Below are positions 16,064-24,354 of a stretch of DNA of 64,000 nt, piece by piece. The notes beneath the pieces were generated by a model, which did not search any database, was not told where the DNA came from, and saw only the letters and a program-made list of their open reading frames with translations. The number at the start of each line of letters is the position of its first letter. Within the stretch, counting starts at the first letter, position 1. Position numbers and translations under genes: made by a program. The DNA lies in assembly GCA_963813415.1 (NCBI GenBank), contig CAWEYW010000003.1:404638-468637 (forward strand), read 5' to 3'. Source of the stretch: CAIWHR01 sp963813415 (GTDB lineage: Bacteria > Pseudomonadota > Gammaproteobacteria > Burkholderiales > Casimicrobiaceae).

Positions 16064-17410
16064 ATGAGCCACATCCTGCAGGGTGTTCCGGTCGGCCAGA
16101 AGGTCGGCATCGCATTTTCCGGCGGCCTCGACACCAGCGCAGCCCTGCACTGGATGCGCAACAAGGGCGCCATCCCGTTCGCTTACACGGCCAATCTCGG
16201 GCAGCCGGACGAGCCCGACTACGACGAAATCCCGCGCCGCGCGCTGCAATACGGCGCCGAGAAGGCGAAGCTCATCGACTGCCGCGCGGCGCTCGTGGCC
16301 GAAGGCATCGCCGCACTCCAGGCCGCCGCGTTCCATATCTCGACCGCCGGAGTCACGTACTTCAACACGACGCCGCTCGGACGCGCGGTGACCGGCACGA
16401 TGCTCGTTACCGCCATGCGCGAGGATGACGTCCACATCTGGGGCGACGGCAGCACGTTCAAGGGCAACGACATCGAACGTTTCTATCGCTATGGGCTCCT
16501 CGCGAATCCCAGTTTGCGCATCTACAAGCCCTGGCTCGACCAGCAGTTCATCGACGAGCTCGGCGGGCGCAAGGAGATGTCGGAGTATCTCGAGCGCGCG
16601 GGCTTCGGTTACCGCATGAGTACCGAGAAGGCCTATTCCACGGATTCCAACATCCTCGGTGCGACCCACGAGGCGAAGGACCTCGAGTTCCTGAACAAGG
16701 GACTGCGCATCGTGGAACCCATCATGGGCGTTGCGCACTGGCGCGAGGACGTCGCCGTGAAGCCCGAAACCGTCTCGGTCCGCTTCGAGGAAGGTCGCCC
16801 GGTCGCGCTCAACGGAACCACATTCCCGGACGAGGTCGCGCTCATGACCGAAGCGAACGCGATCGGCGGCAGGCACGGTCTCGGCATGAGCGACCAGATC
16901 GAGAATCGCATCATCGAGGCCAAGAGTCGCGGCATCTACGAGGCGCCCGGCATGGCACTGCTGTTCATCGCCTACGAGCGGCTGATCACCGGCATCCACA
17001 ACGAGGATACGATCGAGCAGTACCGCGACAATGGCCGGCGCCTCGGCCGTCTCCTCTACCAGGGCCGCTGGTTCGATCCCCAGGCGATGATGCTGCGCGA
17101 GACCGCGCAACGGTGGGTGGCGAGCGCCGTCACCGGCGAGGTGACGCTCGAGCTTCGCCGCGGCAACGACTATTCGCTGCTGGACACCACGAGCCCCAAT
17201 CTCACGTACAAGCCGGAGCGGCTGACGATGGAAAAGGGCGAGGCGTTCTTCACGCCACAGGACCGCATCGGCCAGCTCACGATGCGCAATCTCGACATCG
17301 CGGACACGCGGGACAAGCTCATGACCTACGTGAAAACCGGGCTCCTCAAGCCCGCGGAGGGATCTCCCCTACCGCGGCTTACGAGCGGCGACGAGCCTTC
17401 CAGCCGCTAG
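16064..17410 (+). CDS. argG: argininosuccinate synthase (long, E. coli-like form)
   Basis: ArgG joins citrulline and aspartate using ATP in arginine synthesis. The 448-residue length and sequence match the long subclass of E. coli. The N-terminal ATP pyrophosphatase P-loop is FSGGLDTS (residues 18-25), followed by YTANLGQPDEPDYD. GDGSTFKGNDIERFYRYG and GRHGLGMSDQIENRIIEAKSR segments hold citrulline and aspartate ligands. ATG 16064 gives MSHILQGVPVGQ, as in homologues. argF is 1.1 kb away on the other strand, with a periplasmic binding protein gene in between. Confidence 0.97.
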   Translation: MSHILQGVPVGQKVGIAFSGGLDTSAALHWMRNKGAIPFAYTANLGQPDEPDYDEIPRRALQYGAEKAKLIDCRAALVAEGIAALQAAAFHISTAGVTYFNTTPLGRAVTGTMLVTAMREDDVHIWGDGSTFKGNDIERFYRYGLLANPSLRIYKPWLDQQFIDELGGRKEMSEYLERAGFGYRMSTEKAYSTDSNILGATHEAKDLEFLNKGLRIVEPIMGVAHWREDVAVKPETVSVRFEEGRPVALNGTTFPDEVALMTEANAIGGRHGLGMSDQIENRIIEAKSRGIYEAPGMALLFIAYERLITGIHNEDTIEQYRDNGRRLGRLLYQGRWFDPQAMMLRETAQRWVASAVTGEVTLELRRGNDYSLLDTTSPNLTYKPERLTMEKGEAFFTPQDRIGQLTMRNLDIADTRDKLMTYVKTGLLKPAEGSPLPRLTSGDEPSSR

Positions 17411-17500
17411 CCGAAGTCGGGCGGAGATCACGAACTGCCGGGCGAAGATCCTATCCGGCCGCCGGTGCCGGAGCAGAAACAACCTGTTGACGCTTCACAC

Positions 17501-18481
17501 CTAGTCGACCTTGAGGCCGATCTTGCGGATCACCGGTGTCCAGCGCGCGACTTCGCCGTGGATGAGGCGTCCGAAATCGTCGGGCGTACCGCCGATCAGG
17601 TCGAAGCCCTGCGCGTTCATCTTCTGCACGACGTCCGGCTGCTTCAGTACGGCGTCGATCTCGGCATTCAGTCGGGCGACGATCGGCTTCGGCGTGGCTG
17701 CCGGCACCATGATCCCGTTCCAGGCGTTGGACTCGAACCCGGGATAGGTCTCGGCGATGGCCGGGATGTCCGGGAAGAGCGGGAAGCGCTTCGCGGTCGT
17801 GACGGCAATGGCGCGCAGCTTGCCTGCCTGGATCTGCGGCTGCAGCGGCTGCATGACGGCGAACAGCATCTGTGTCTCGCCCTGCACCGTCGAGGTCACC
17901 GCCGGCGGCGAGCCATTGAACGGGACGTGCACCGCGTCGAATCCGGCGATCGACTTGAGGAGCTCCATCGTCAGGTGCGAGGAGCTGCCGTTGCCGACCG
18001 AGGCGTAATTGAGCTTGCCGGGATTTGCCTTGGCGTAGGCGATGAGTTCGGGGAACGTCTTGACCGGCAACTGCGCGTTCACGGCCAGCACGCTCGGCTG
18101 GTTCGAAGTGATGATGACCGGCGCGAGGTCCTTCTCGACATCGTACGAAAGCTTCTGCAGCAGCGGTCCGAAGGCGAGCGGGCCGGGAAAGCCGAGCAGC
18201 ATCGTGTAGCCGTCGGGCGCCGCCTTGGCGACCTCGGCGGTAGCTACCGTGCCTCCCGCCGCCGGCTTGTTGTCGACGATCACGGGCTGGCCAAGCCGGT
18301 CCTTCAGCTTGTCGCCAATCACCCGTGCGAGGGTGTCGAGCGAGCTGCCCGGTCCGGCCGCGACGATGAAATGGAGCGGCTTGTCCGGCCACGTTTGCGC
18401 CTGCGCTGGCAGCGCGAGCGCACAGGCGAGGGCGGGCACCGTCAGCAGCAACGTGCGGCGGCGGAAGAAATATCTGGACAT
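17501..18481 (-). CDS. tripartite tricarboxylate transporter substrate-binding protein (Bug/TctC family)
   Basis: A periplasmic binding protein of the Bug family, abundant in Burkholderiales. From ATG 18481 it has a signal peptide (basic SRYFFRRR, then a hydrophobic core ending ALPAQAQ), and the mature part starts TWPDKPLHFIVAAGPG, the standard family opening. Later motifs include GQPVIVDNKPAAGG and the NAWNGIMVP segment. The frame is open to 18517, and ATG 18493 is another possible start. No TctA/TctB membrane genes are nearby, so it is an orphan receptor, as is usual for this expanded family. Ligand unknown (typically a carboxylate). It sits 3' of argF on the same strand, but linkage to arginine synthesis is doubtful. 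Confidence 0.9.
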   Translation of the reverse strand: MSRYFFRRRTLLLTVPALACALALPAQAQTWPDKPLHFIVAAGPGSSLDTLARVIGDKLKDRLGQPVIVDNKPAAGGTVATAEVAKAAPDGYTMLLGFPGPLAFGPLLQKLSYDVEKDLAPVIITSNQPSVLAVNAQLPVKTFPELIAYAKANPGKLNYASVGNGSSSHLTMELLKSIAGFDAVHVPFNGSPPAVTSTVQGETQMLFAVMQPLQPQIQAGKLRAIAVTTAKRFPLFPDIPAIAETYPGFESNAWNGIMVPAATPKPIVARLNAEIDAVLKQPDVVQKMNAQGFDLIGGTPDDFGRLIHGEVARWTPVIRKIGLKVD

Positions 18482-18553
18482 CGATGACTCCATGCGCGTG
18501 GTGAAGGGGTCACTCATGCGGGTCGGTACGCAGCGGACTCGATCGGGACGGCG

Positions 18554-19486
18554 TCACGTCTCCACCACGCGGCCGCAGACCAGATATTCGAGCAACGCCT
18601 TCTGGGCGTGCAGCCGGTTCTCGGCCTCGTCCCACACGACGCTCTGCGGCCCGTCGATGACATCGGCGTCGACTTCCTCCCCGCGGTGCGCGGGCAGGCA
18701 GTGCATGAACAGCGCGTCGCGTTTGGCTTCACGCATCATCTCGGCGTCGACCCGCCAATGCTCGAAGTCGCGCTTGCGTGCTTCGTTCTCGTCCTCGAAC
18801 CCCATGCTCGTCCACACGTCCGTGGTGACGAGATCGGCGCCGCGGCAGGCATCCATCGGGTCGGGAAACGATTCGTAGTGACTGTCGTCGTAGATGCCGG
18901 CGCGCTCGGGCTCCACTTCATAACCGGGTGGCGTCGAGACGTGCAGGTTGAACCCGAACACGGTCGCCGCCTGCAGCCACGTGTTGCACACGTTGTTGGA
19001 GTCGCCGATCCAGGCGACGGTACGCCCGCGGATCGAGCCGCGATGCTCGGTGTAGGTGTAGAGGTCGGCCAGGATCTGGCACGGATGGTATTCGTTGGTT
19101 AGGCCGTTGATCACGGGCACCCGGGAATGCTCGGCGAAACGCTCGATGATCGTCTGCTCGAAGGTGCGGATCATGATCACGTCCACCATGCGCGACACCA
19201 CGCGTGCCACATCCTCGATGGGCTCGCCGCGCGACAGCTGCGTATCGTGCCGGTTGAGGTTGATGGCGATCCCACCGAGCTGATTCATGCCCGCCTCGAA
19301 GGACACCCGCGTGCGCGTGGAGGCTTTCTCGAACACCATGGCGAGGGTGCGATCGCGCAGCGGCTGGTACAGCTCGTAGCGCTTGAAGCGATCCTTGATC
19401 CAGCGCGTGCGCGCGAACAGGTGCTCGAACTCCTCGAGCGAGAAATCCCGGAACTGCAGGAAGTGCCTGGGCGGTGCGGACGTCAT
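18554..19486 (-). CDS. argF: ornithine carbamoyltransferase, anabolic
   Basis: ArgF carbamoylates ornithine to citrulline, the substrate of ArgG. The 310-residue protein has the carbamoyl phosphate site STRTR (56-60), HPCQ (134-137), the ornithine-side loop DVWTSMG (223-229) and HCLP (262-265), so all catalytic elements are intact. ATG 19486 begins MTSAPPRHFLQFRD; the frame extends to 19570 but the extra part is unconserved. A TAAAAT -10 lies about 59 bp upstream. Together with carAB (28.9-34.1 kb) and argG, the window covers carbamoyl phosphate to argininosuccinate. The usual betaproteobacterial argD-argF pairing is not seen here. Confidence 0.97.
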   Translation of the reverse strand: MTSAPPRHFLQFRDFSLEEFEHLFARTRWIKDRFKRYELYQPLRDRTLAMVFEKASTRTRVSFEAGMNQLGGIAINLNRHDTQLSRGEPIEDVARVVSRMVDVIMIRTFEQTIIERFAEHSRVPVINGLTNEYHPCQILADLYTYTEHRGSIRGRTVAWIGDSNNVCNTWLQAATVFGFNLHVSTPPGYEVEPERAGIYDDSHYESFPDPMDACRGADLVTTDVWTSMGFEDENEARKRDFEHWRVDAEMMREAKRDALFMHCLPAHRGEEVDADVIDGPQSVVWDEAENRLHAQKALLEYLVCGRVVET

Positions 19487-19544
19487 TGGAGTGTCGGCGT
19501 GGCGGGCGGCCGCAGGGCTGCTGGCGAAGTCACGTCGAATCAAT

Positions 19545-19550
19545 ATTTTA
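19545..19550 (-). promoter_or_regulatory. -10 element upstream of argF
   Basis: On the minus strand TAAAAT reads from 19550 to 19545 within an AT-rich island (TAAAATATTGATT on the minus strand) that stands out from the GC-rich context. No clear -35 is seen. Confidence 0.4.
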
Positions 19551-19610
19551 CCACGTGCTCGCCGGCGCATTGACCCGCATCAAGGCCGCCGGGCGGGCGG
19601 CGAGTAGCCT

Positions 19611-20861
19611 GTGCAGCACTTTGCCATGAGCTCCTCTCCATCTCCAGGTTGCGCGACGCGCGGCGTGCCCGCACCACTCCTCCCTGACGCGGCATCGGCT
19701 GCGCACCTCCCGCCGTTGCGCCTTCGCGGCCGGGAGCTGCTGCCCATCGTCCAAGGCGGCATGGGCGTCGGCATTTCCGCCCATCGCCTCGCCGGCACGG
19801 TCGCGGCGAACAATGGCGTTGGCACCATCGCCAGCATCGATCTGCGGCGTCATCATCCCGACCTGCTCACGCCGGAATGGCGCCGCGACCGGTCGACCAT
19901 CGAACGCGCGAACCTGATCGCACTCGACCGCGAGGTGCGTGGTGCGAAGGCTCTCGCGCGGGGACGCGGCCTCGTTGCCGTGAACGTGATGCGGGCAGTC
20001 TCGCAATACGCGGATCTGGTACGGCAGGCGTGCGCGAGCGGTGCCGACGCCATCGTCATGGGGGCGGGGCTGCCGCTCGATCTGCCCGAGCTCACGGCGC
20101 CATGGCCCGACGTCGCGCTCATTCCCATCCTGTCCGATGCCCGCGGCATCGCACTGCTGATCCGCAAATGGCAGCGCCGGGGGCGGCTGCCCGATGCAAT
20201 CGTGATCGAGCATCCGCGCCATGCGGGCGGCCACCTCGGCGCGGCGAAAGTCGAGGATGTGAACGACTGCCGGTTCGACTTCGAACGCGTCCTGCCCGAA
20301 GTGCACGCGTTCTTCGCCGCCCAGGGCATCGCGCCCGATGCGATCCCGCTCATTCCCGCCGGCGGCATCAACAGCCATGCGCGCCTGGTCGAGCTGCTGG
20401 GACTCGGCGCCGCCGCCGTGCAGGTGGGCACCGCGTTCGCCGTGACCGATGAAGGCGACGCCGACGTGCGCTTCAAGGAGGTCCTCGCCGGGGCGCGGCC
20501 GGAGGACATCGTGGAATTCATGAGCGTCTCCGGGCTGCCGGCACGCGCGGTGCGCACGCCGTGGCTCGAAAACTACTTGCGTTACCTGCCTCGCATGCAG
20601 GCAGTGGCGCACGTCAAGCCCCGCTGCACGCTCAAGTTCGATTGCCTGCTGTCGTGCGGACTGCGCGACGGCATCGCCCGCATCGGGCAATTCTGCATCG
20701 ACATGCAGCTAGCAGCGGCGCTCCGCGGCGACGTCGCCAAGGGACTTTTCTTCCGCGGCGCTGCGGCGCTGCCCTTCGGCCGCGACATCCGGCCCGTACG
20801 CGATCTCCTCGCCTTTCTGCTGACCGGGAGTGCCGCAGGCGCTCTGCCTGCAACGCCTTGA
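19611..20861 (+). CDS. nitronate monooxygenase-like FMN enzyme (NPD family)
   Basis: A 416-residue TIM-barrel flavoprotein of the 2-nitropropane dioxygenase / nitronate monooxygenase family. Visible features are the N-terminal PIVQGGMGVGIS FMN-binding segment, VNVMRAV, EHPRHAGGHLG (the family ExxxxGGHxG-like stretch), IPAGGINSH and the GTAFAVTDE phosphate-binding end of the barrel. It lacks partner genes. Family members also include enoyl-ACP reductase FabK and PUFA-synthase enoyl reductases, so nitronate oxidation is only the default label. Start is either 19611 (non-ATG codon) or ATG 19626 (MSSSPS). It is divergent from argF with about 125 bp between starts. Confidence 0.82.
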   Translation: MQHFAMSSSPSPGCATRGVPAPLLPDAASAAHLPPLRLRGRELLPIVQGGMGVGISAHRLAGTVAANNGVGTIASIDLRRHHPDLLTPEWRRDRSTIERANLIALDREVRGAKALARGRGLVAVNVMRAVSQYADLVRQACASGADAIVMGAGLPLDLPELTAPWPDVALIPILSDARGIALLIRKWQRRGRLPDAIVIEHPRHAGGHLGAAKVEDVNDCRFDFERVLPEVHAFFAAQGIAPDAIPLIPAGGINSHARLVELLGLGAAAVQVGTAFAVTDEGDADVRFKEVLAGARPEDIVEFMSVSGLPARAVRTPWLENYLRYLPRMQAVAHVKPRCTLKFDCLLSCGLRDGIARIGQFCIDMQLAAALRGDVAKGLFFRGAAALPFGRDIRPVRDLLAFLLTGSAAGALPATP

Positions 20862-20906
20862 ATCAGCGGTCCGCACCGACGGCGACCCGCTGATCAGCGT
20901 GGCGCG

Positions 20907-22688
20907 CTATGCCGACAGGCGCTGCGCCGTCGCGGCGATGAAGATGCGATTCCGGCCGCTGTTCTTGGCGGCATAAAGGGCGCGATCGGCCGCGCTCACG
21001 AGATCGCGGAAGGTGCGCCCGTCGCGTGGGAAGACGGCGATCCCGGCCGAGAAGGTGAAGCCGTCGAGATGCGCATCGCCGCACGCGATCGCGAGCTCGC
21101 CGAGCTTCGTGGCCAGCATGTCCAGCGCCCGCTTCGCGCCCGCGGCCTCGGTGTCGGGCAGCACGATGCAGAATTCCTCGCCACCGTAGCGACAGCTGAG
21201 GTCGCTCGGTCGCAGCGAATCGCCGAGCAGATGGCCGATCGCCGCGAGCACCTGATCGCCCACGGGGTGGCCATGCTGATCGTTGACGCGCTTGAAGTGG
21301 TCGAGGTCGACGAGCGCCACCGCCATGGGTGCGTCGCGCCGCGCCGCGGAAGCGAGCAGGCCGGGGATCATCATGTCCAGATAGCGGCGGTTGTAGAGAT
21401 CGGTCAGCGGGTCGCGCACGGCCTCGGACGCGAGTCGTGACTGGAGTTCCTGAACCTCGCGCATGCGTTCGTTCAGCTGGTCGTTCAGGTGCTCCAACTG
21501 CCGGTTGATGGCCTCGCTTTCCTGCCGCTGACGCTCCGCGCGATCGCGCGCGGCCCGCGCGTGCTGCAGGTCGTACTGCACCTTGAGCATGTAGTACTTC
21601 ACGCTGGCGCGGCTGGTAAGACGCGTCGCAAGCGCTTCGTTCGCCAGGACCTGGAAGCGCCAGGCATCCTCGAACCGGCGCAATCGTGCGGCCCGTGCGG
21701 CCGCGCGCTCCGATGCCTTGCACAGCGTCGGCAGATGCTTCAGCCGCCGGGCCACGTCCAGGGCAGACTCGAACGCGACGAGCGCGAGGTCGTCGTCATC
21801 GCCTGCATTCGCGACCGCGGCCTCGGCCCAGCGGGCGTGCACTTCGTTGTAGCCGCCGGGGTGCAGCCGATGGATATCCACAGCACGTTGCGCGCAGCGC
21901 TGCGCGAGCCCGATGTCGCCCTGCTCGGCATAGACCTCGGCGGCGATCGCGCAGAAGTGGTTCTGCGTGGCCGGCGGCTCCGGCGCCTCGATGGCCGGCA
22001 TCAGCTCGTCGACGACCGCGCGCGCGGCCGCTGCATCACCGTTGCCGAGCAGCGCCTCGGCGAGGTTCGAGCGCACGAAAAGAAGCAGCTGCGGATTGTG
22101 GTAGTGCGGGAGGAGTCCCAGCGCATCCTGGGCGAGCTCGCGTGCCGGCGCGTAATCCGCGACGGTGACGAGGGCCGCTGCGAGATTGGACATCACGATC
22201 GGCAGCTGCGGTGAATGCTCGATCGTGCGCAGTGTCTCGAGTGCCTCGTAAAGATACCGGATGGCCTCGTCGATGCGATCGCTGAAGAAATACGCGGCTC
22301 CGAGCGCATTGATCACCCAGAACCGGTCGCGCGGCGGCAAAACGTCGGCCGACTCCGCATAGAGCGTCAGCAACTGGTCGCGCGCGGCGAGCGGTTGCTG
22401 CTCGATGATCAGGAGACGTGCGAAACCGGCGAGCGCGAGAATCTCGCCGCGCCGGTCGCCGGCCGTGCGCAGCGCTTCCAGCGCCGCAACGAGACAGCCG
22501 CGCGCCTCGGCGGGCTCCGCTGTGCTGAACAGCTGGTGGTACGCGAGCGTGAGCTGCACCCAGGCGCGGTCGCGCGGGCACAGATCGCTGCGCGCGAGCA
22601 GTGTCGTCGCTTCCTGGAGTGCCGCCGCCGGATTGCGCAGATGGCCGGTCCAGAGGCGCTCGATCGTGGAGTTGTCGTTTTCGAGCAT
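20907..22688 (-). CDS. diguanylate cyclase with N-terminal TPR-like helical repeats
   Basis: A 593-residue soluble sensor-type protein. Residues about 15-390 are a series of 34-39-residue helical hairpins of TPR character. A coiled-coil linker (about 395-445, rich in Arg/Gln/Glu) leads into a GGDEF domain with an intact active site GGEEF (502-506) and an intact product-inhibition I-site RPSD (493-496) five residues before it. It should make cyclic di-GMP under feedback control. The architecture (TPR + coiled coil + GGDEF, no membrane segment) suggests activation by protein-protein contact or dimerisation. ATG 22688 (MLENDNST) was chosen; the frame runs open to 22808 with unconserved sequence. 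It stands alone. Confidence 0.92.
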   Translation of the reverse strand: MLENDNSTIERLWTGHLRNPAAALQEATTLLARSDLCPRDRAWVQLTLAYHQLFSTAEPAEARGCLVAALEALRTAGDRRGEILALAGFARLLIIEQQPLAARDQLLTLYAESADVLPPRDRFWVINALGAAYFFSDRIDEAIRYLYEALETLRTIEHSPQLPIVMSNLAAALVTVADYAPARELAQDALGLLPHYHNPQLLLFVRSNLAEALLGNGDAAAARAVVDELMPAIEAPEPPATQNHFCAIAAEVYAEQGDIGLAQRCAQRAVDIHRLHPGGYNEVHARWAEAAVANAGDDDDLALVAFESALDVARRLKHLPTLCKASERAAARAARLRRFEDAWRFQVLANEALATRLTSRASVKYYMLKVQYDLQHARAARDRAERQRQESEAINRQLEHLNDQLNERMREVQELQSRLASEAVRDPLTDLYNRRYLDMMIPGLLASAARRDAPMAVALVDLDHFKRVNDQHGHPVGDQVLAAIGHLLGDSLRPSDLSCRYGGEEFCIVLPDTEAAGAKRALDMLATKLGELAIACGDAHLDGFTFSAGIAVFPRDGRTFRDLVSAADRALYAAKNSGRNRIFIAATAQRLSA

Positions 22689-22845
22689 CGGGCGAGCCGC
22701 AGGGGTGTGCGGAACCTTGCAGCAAGGGCCATGCCGGATCCGGAGGGGACGGGTGCTCTGTCCAGGCACGGCATCGGGCCCCATGCAAGTCCTTGTGCCG
22801 CCGGCCATGAATGTCCACCGCGGTACCGTGCCGCACGTTGACAGC

Positions 22846-22851
22846 TACAAT
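22846..22851 (+). promoter_or_regulatory. -10 element upstream of DUF3579 gene
   Basis: TACAAT lies about 115 bp before the DUF3579 start. TTGACA occurs only 2 bp upstream of it and cannot serve as the -35. The 277-bp spacer between the diguanylate cyclase and this gene shows nothing else recognisable. Confidence 0.35.
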
Positions 22852-22965
22852 CGCGCGCCCTGCGGCTCCCGTTTTCCGGTGCTTTGCGCCGAAATGCGCA
22901 CCTGCGTCCCGAGCTTCGTTTGGTCCCCCACCTTTTCCCGAATCGTCGTGCTCACCGTCTTGTCC

Positions 22966-23319
22966 ATGCCACGTCCTCCCGACATCGTCCTCTGGGGCAT
23001 CACGCGGTCAGGGCGCGCGTTTCGCCCGAGCGATTGGGCGGAGCGGCTGGCCGGACTGACGGCGGCATTCAAGCTGAACGAGCGCCTCGGCTACTCGGCG
23101 CTGGTCCGCCCGACGCTCGTCGCCGGTGTGCGCGCTCTCGTGGTGAGCGGCCAGCTGCAGCAAGAGGAGCCGCGCCTGTACGAATTCCTCGTGAACTTCG
23201 CGCGCGACAACGAGTTGCTGACCACCGAGTCCGTCGCTGCGATCACGGCCCCGCAGTCGCTCACTCCGCCGGCACTGCCTTCCATGCCGACAGGCGGCGA
23301 GCCGCGCGAGCCCGTGTGA
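22966..23319 (+). CDS. DUF3579 family protein
   Basis: A 117-residue protein whose core (DIVLWGITRSGRAFRPSDWAERL, then RPTLVAGVRALVV and FARDNELL) matches the DUF3579 family of betaproteobacteria. It is soluble, without Cys or catalytic-looking motifs; function unknown. ATG 22966 matches the family start; an in-frame ATG at 22894 would add 24 unconserved residues. It is convergent with rpsT, sharing a bidirectional terminator at 23390-23413. Confidence 0.82.
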   Translation: MPRPPDIVLWGITRSGRAFRPSDWAERLAGLTAAFKLNERLGYSALVRPTLVAGVRALVVSGQLQQEEPRLYEFLVNFARDNELLTTESVAAITAPQSLTPPALPSMPTGGEPREPV

Positions 23320-23389
23320 TTTTTGGATCTGCACCTTTCCGGCCCCGATTGCCCAATCCAGGTGCGAACGCGGCCGACCAGAAGCAACA

Positions 23390-23413
23390 AAAAAGCGCCC
23401 GGAGGCGCTTTTT
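23390..23413. terminator. bidirectional rho-independent terminator between DUF3579 gene and rpsT
   Basis: AAAAAGCGCC (23390-23399), loop CGGA and GGCGCTTTTT (23404-23413) form a perfect 10-bp stem with A-tract and T-tract, so it works for both converging genes. This is the clearest terminator in the window. Confidence 0.92.
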
Positions 23414-23433
23414 GCGAGGACCCGGCAGCCCGC

Positions 23434-23697
23434 CTACGGCAGCACGCGGATTGCCTGCGACAAGCGGGACTTGGTGCGCGACGCGAGATTCTTGTGCACC
23501 ACCTTCTTGTCGGCGATGCGATCGATCACGGCCTGCGATTCACGCAGTTGCGCCGCTGCGGCCGTCTTGTCGCCGGTGGCTATCGCCTTGCGAACTTTCT
23601 TGATCGCGGTGCGCAGCGACGATTTGAGGCTCGCGTTGCGCTCGCGCGTGACCGCCGCCTGGCGTGCGCGCTTGCGGGCTTGGGCTGAATTGGCCAT
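23434..23697 (-). CDS. rpsT: 30S ribosomal protein S20
   Basis: An 87-residue basic protein with the S20 pattern MANSAQARKRARQA at the N-terminus and HKNLASRTKSRLS near the end. It binds the 5' domain of 16S rRNA early in 30S assembly. ATG 23697 is the family start; the frame continues to 23736 without conservation. The promoter lies just upstream (TTGCGG-17-TATTAT) and the shared terminator lies 20 bp after the stop. The gene is divergent from a GNAT/murJ unit. Confidence 0.97.
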   Translation of the reverse strand: MANSAQARKRARQAAVTRERNASLKSSLRTAIKKVRKAIATGDKTAAAAQLRESQAVIDRIADKKVVHKNLASRTKSRLSQAIRVLP

Positions 23698-23738
23698 GAA
23701 AGGGATCCCTGCTCTGGAGGTGCCGAAAAAGACCAAGC

Positions 23739-23767
23739 ATAATAGCAGCTTAAGAAATCATCCGCAA
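23739..23767 (-). promoter_or_regulatory. rpsT promoter
   Basis: On the minus strand TTGCGG (23767-23762) and TATTAT (23744-23739) are 17 bp apart. Transcription would start about 35 bp before the rpsT ATG. The element overlaps the 5' region of the divergent GNAT gene. Confidence 0.6.
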
Positions 23768-23814
23768 GACGCGGCGCGTGCGTGCAAGCTGCCGCCGCAC
23801 CGGCCCTCGTACCC

Positions 23815-24354
23815 ATGCTGACCCCGCCCCGCATCGCGCGTGTCCGCGCGATCTCCGCTTCCGAGCGCCCGCAATGGACCGCCCTCCTGTGCGACACCGT
23901 CGCCGGCGGTGCGTCGGTCGGTTTTCTCGCACCGCTGGAGGCCGCTACGGCCGCACGCTACTGGTCCTCGGTGGCCGAGGAGGTCGTCGCCGGCACCCGC
24001 GTGCTGCTTGCGCTGCGGCAAGGGGGGCGGCTCGTCGGCACCGTGCAGCTGGCGCTGCCCTGGCAGCCCAATGCCGCCCATCGCGCCGAAGTGCAGAAAC
24101 TGATCGTGCATCCGGCCGAGCGGCGGCGGGGCCATGCCCGCCGCCTGCTGGCTGCCATCGAGGAACGCGCGGCGGCGCTGGGGCGCACGCTGCTGGTGCT
24201 CGATACGCAGCGCGACGATCCGGCGGAGCTCCTGTACCGGGCGGCCGGCTACACCTACGTCGGAAGCATCGCGGACTACGCCGCGGGTGCCGATGGCGTG
24301 CTGCGCGCGAACGCCATCTACTGCAAGCGCCTCACCGAGACGGTGTCCGCATGA
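23815..24354 (+). CDS. GNAT family N-acetyltransferase
   Basis: A 179-residue GNAT enzyme from ATG 23815 (MLTPPRIARVRAIS). Motif A is clear: VQKLIVHPAERRRGHARRLLAAIEE, with the R-x-x-G-x-A-type acetyl-CoA loop, followed by LLVLDTQ and LYRAAGYTYVG (motif B). This version resembles single-domain acetyltransferases acting on small molecules or antibiotics, but the substrate cannot be read. An alternative GTG start at 23782 adds 11 residues and would overlap the rpsT promoter more deeply. The stop overlaps the murJ start (ATGA), so the two are translationally coupled. Confidence 0.88.
   Translation: MLTPPRIARVRAISASERPQWTALLCDTVAGGASVGFLAPLEAATAARYWSSVAEEVVAGTRVLLALRQGGRLVGTVQLALPWQPNAAHRAEVQKLIVHPAERRRGHARRLLAAIEERAAALGRTLLVLDTQRDDPAELLYRAAGYTYVGSIADYAAGADGVLRANAIYCKRLTETVSA

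Noticed and set aside
15289..16173. Minus-strand ORF with GAGLA repeats
   Set aside because: It is only the reverse reading of the 15-bp repeat in the H1-like gene and also covers the argG start.
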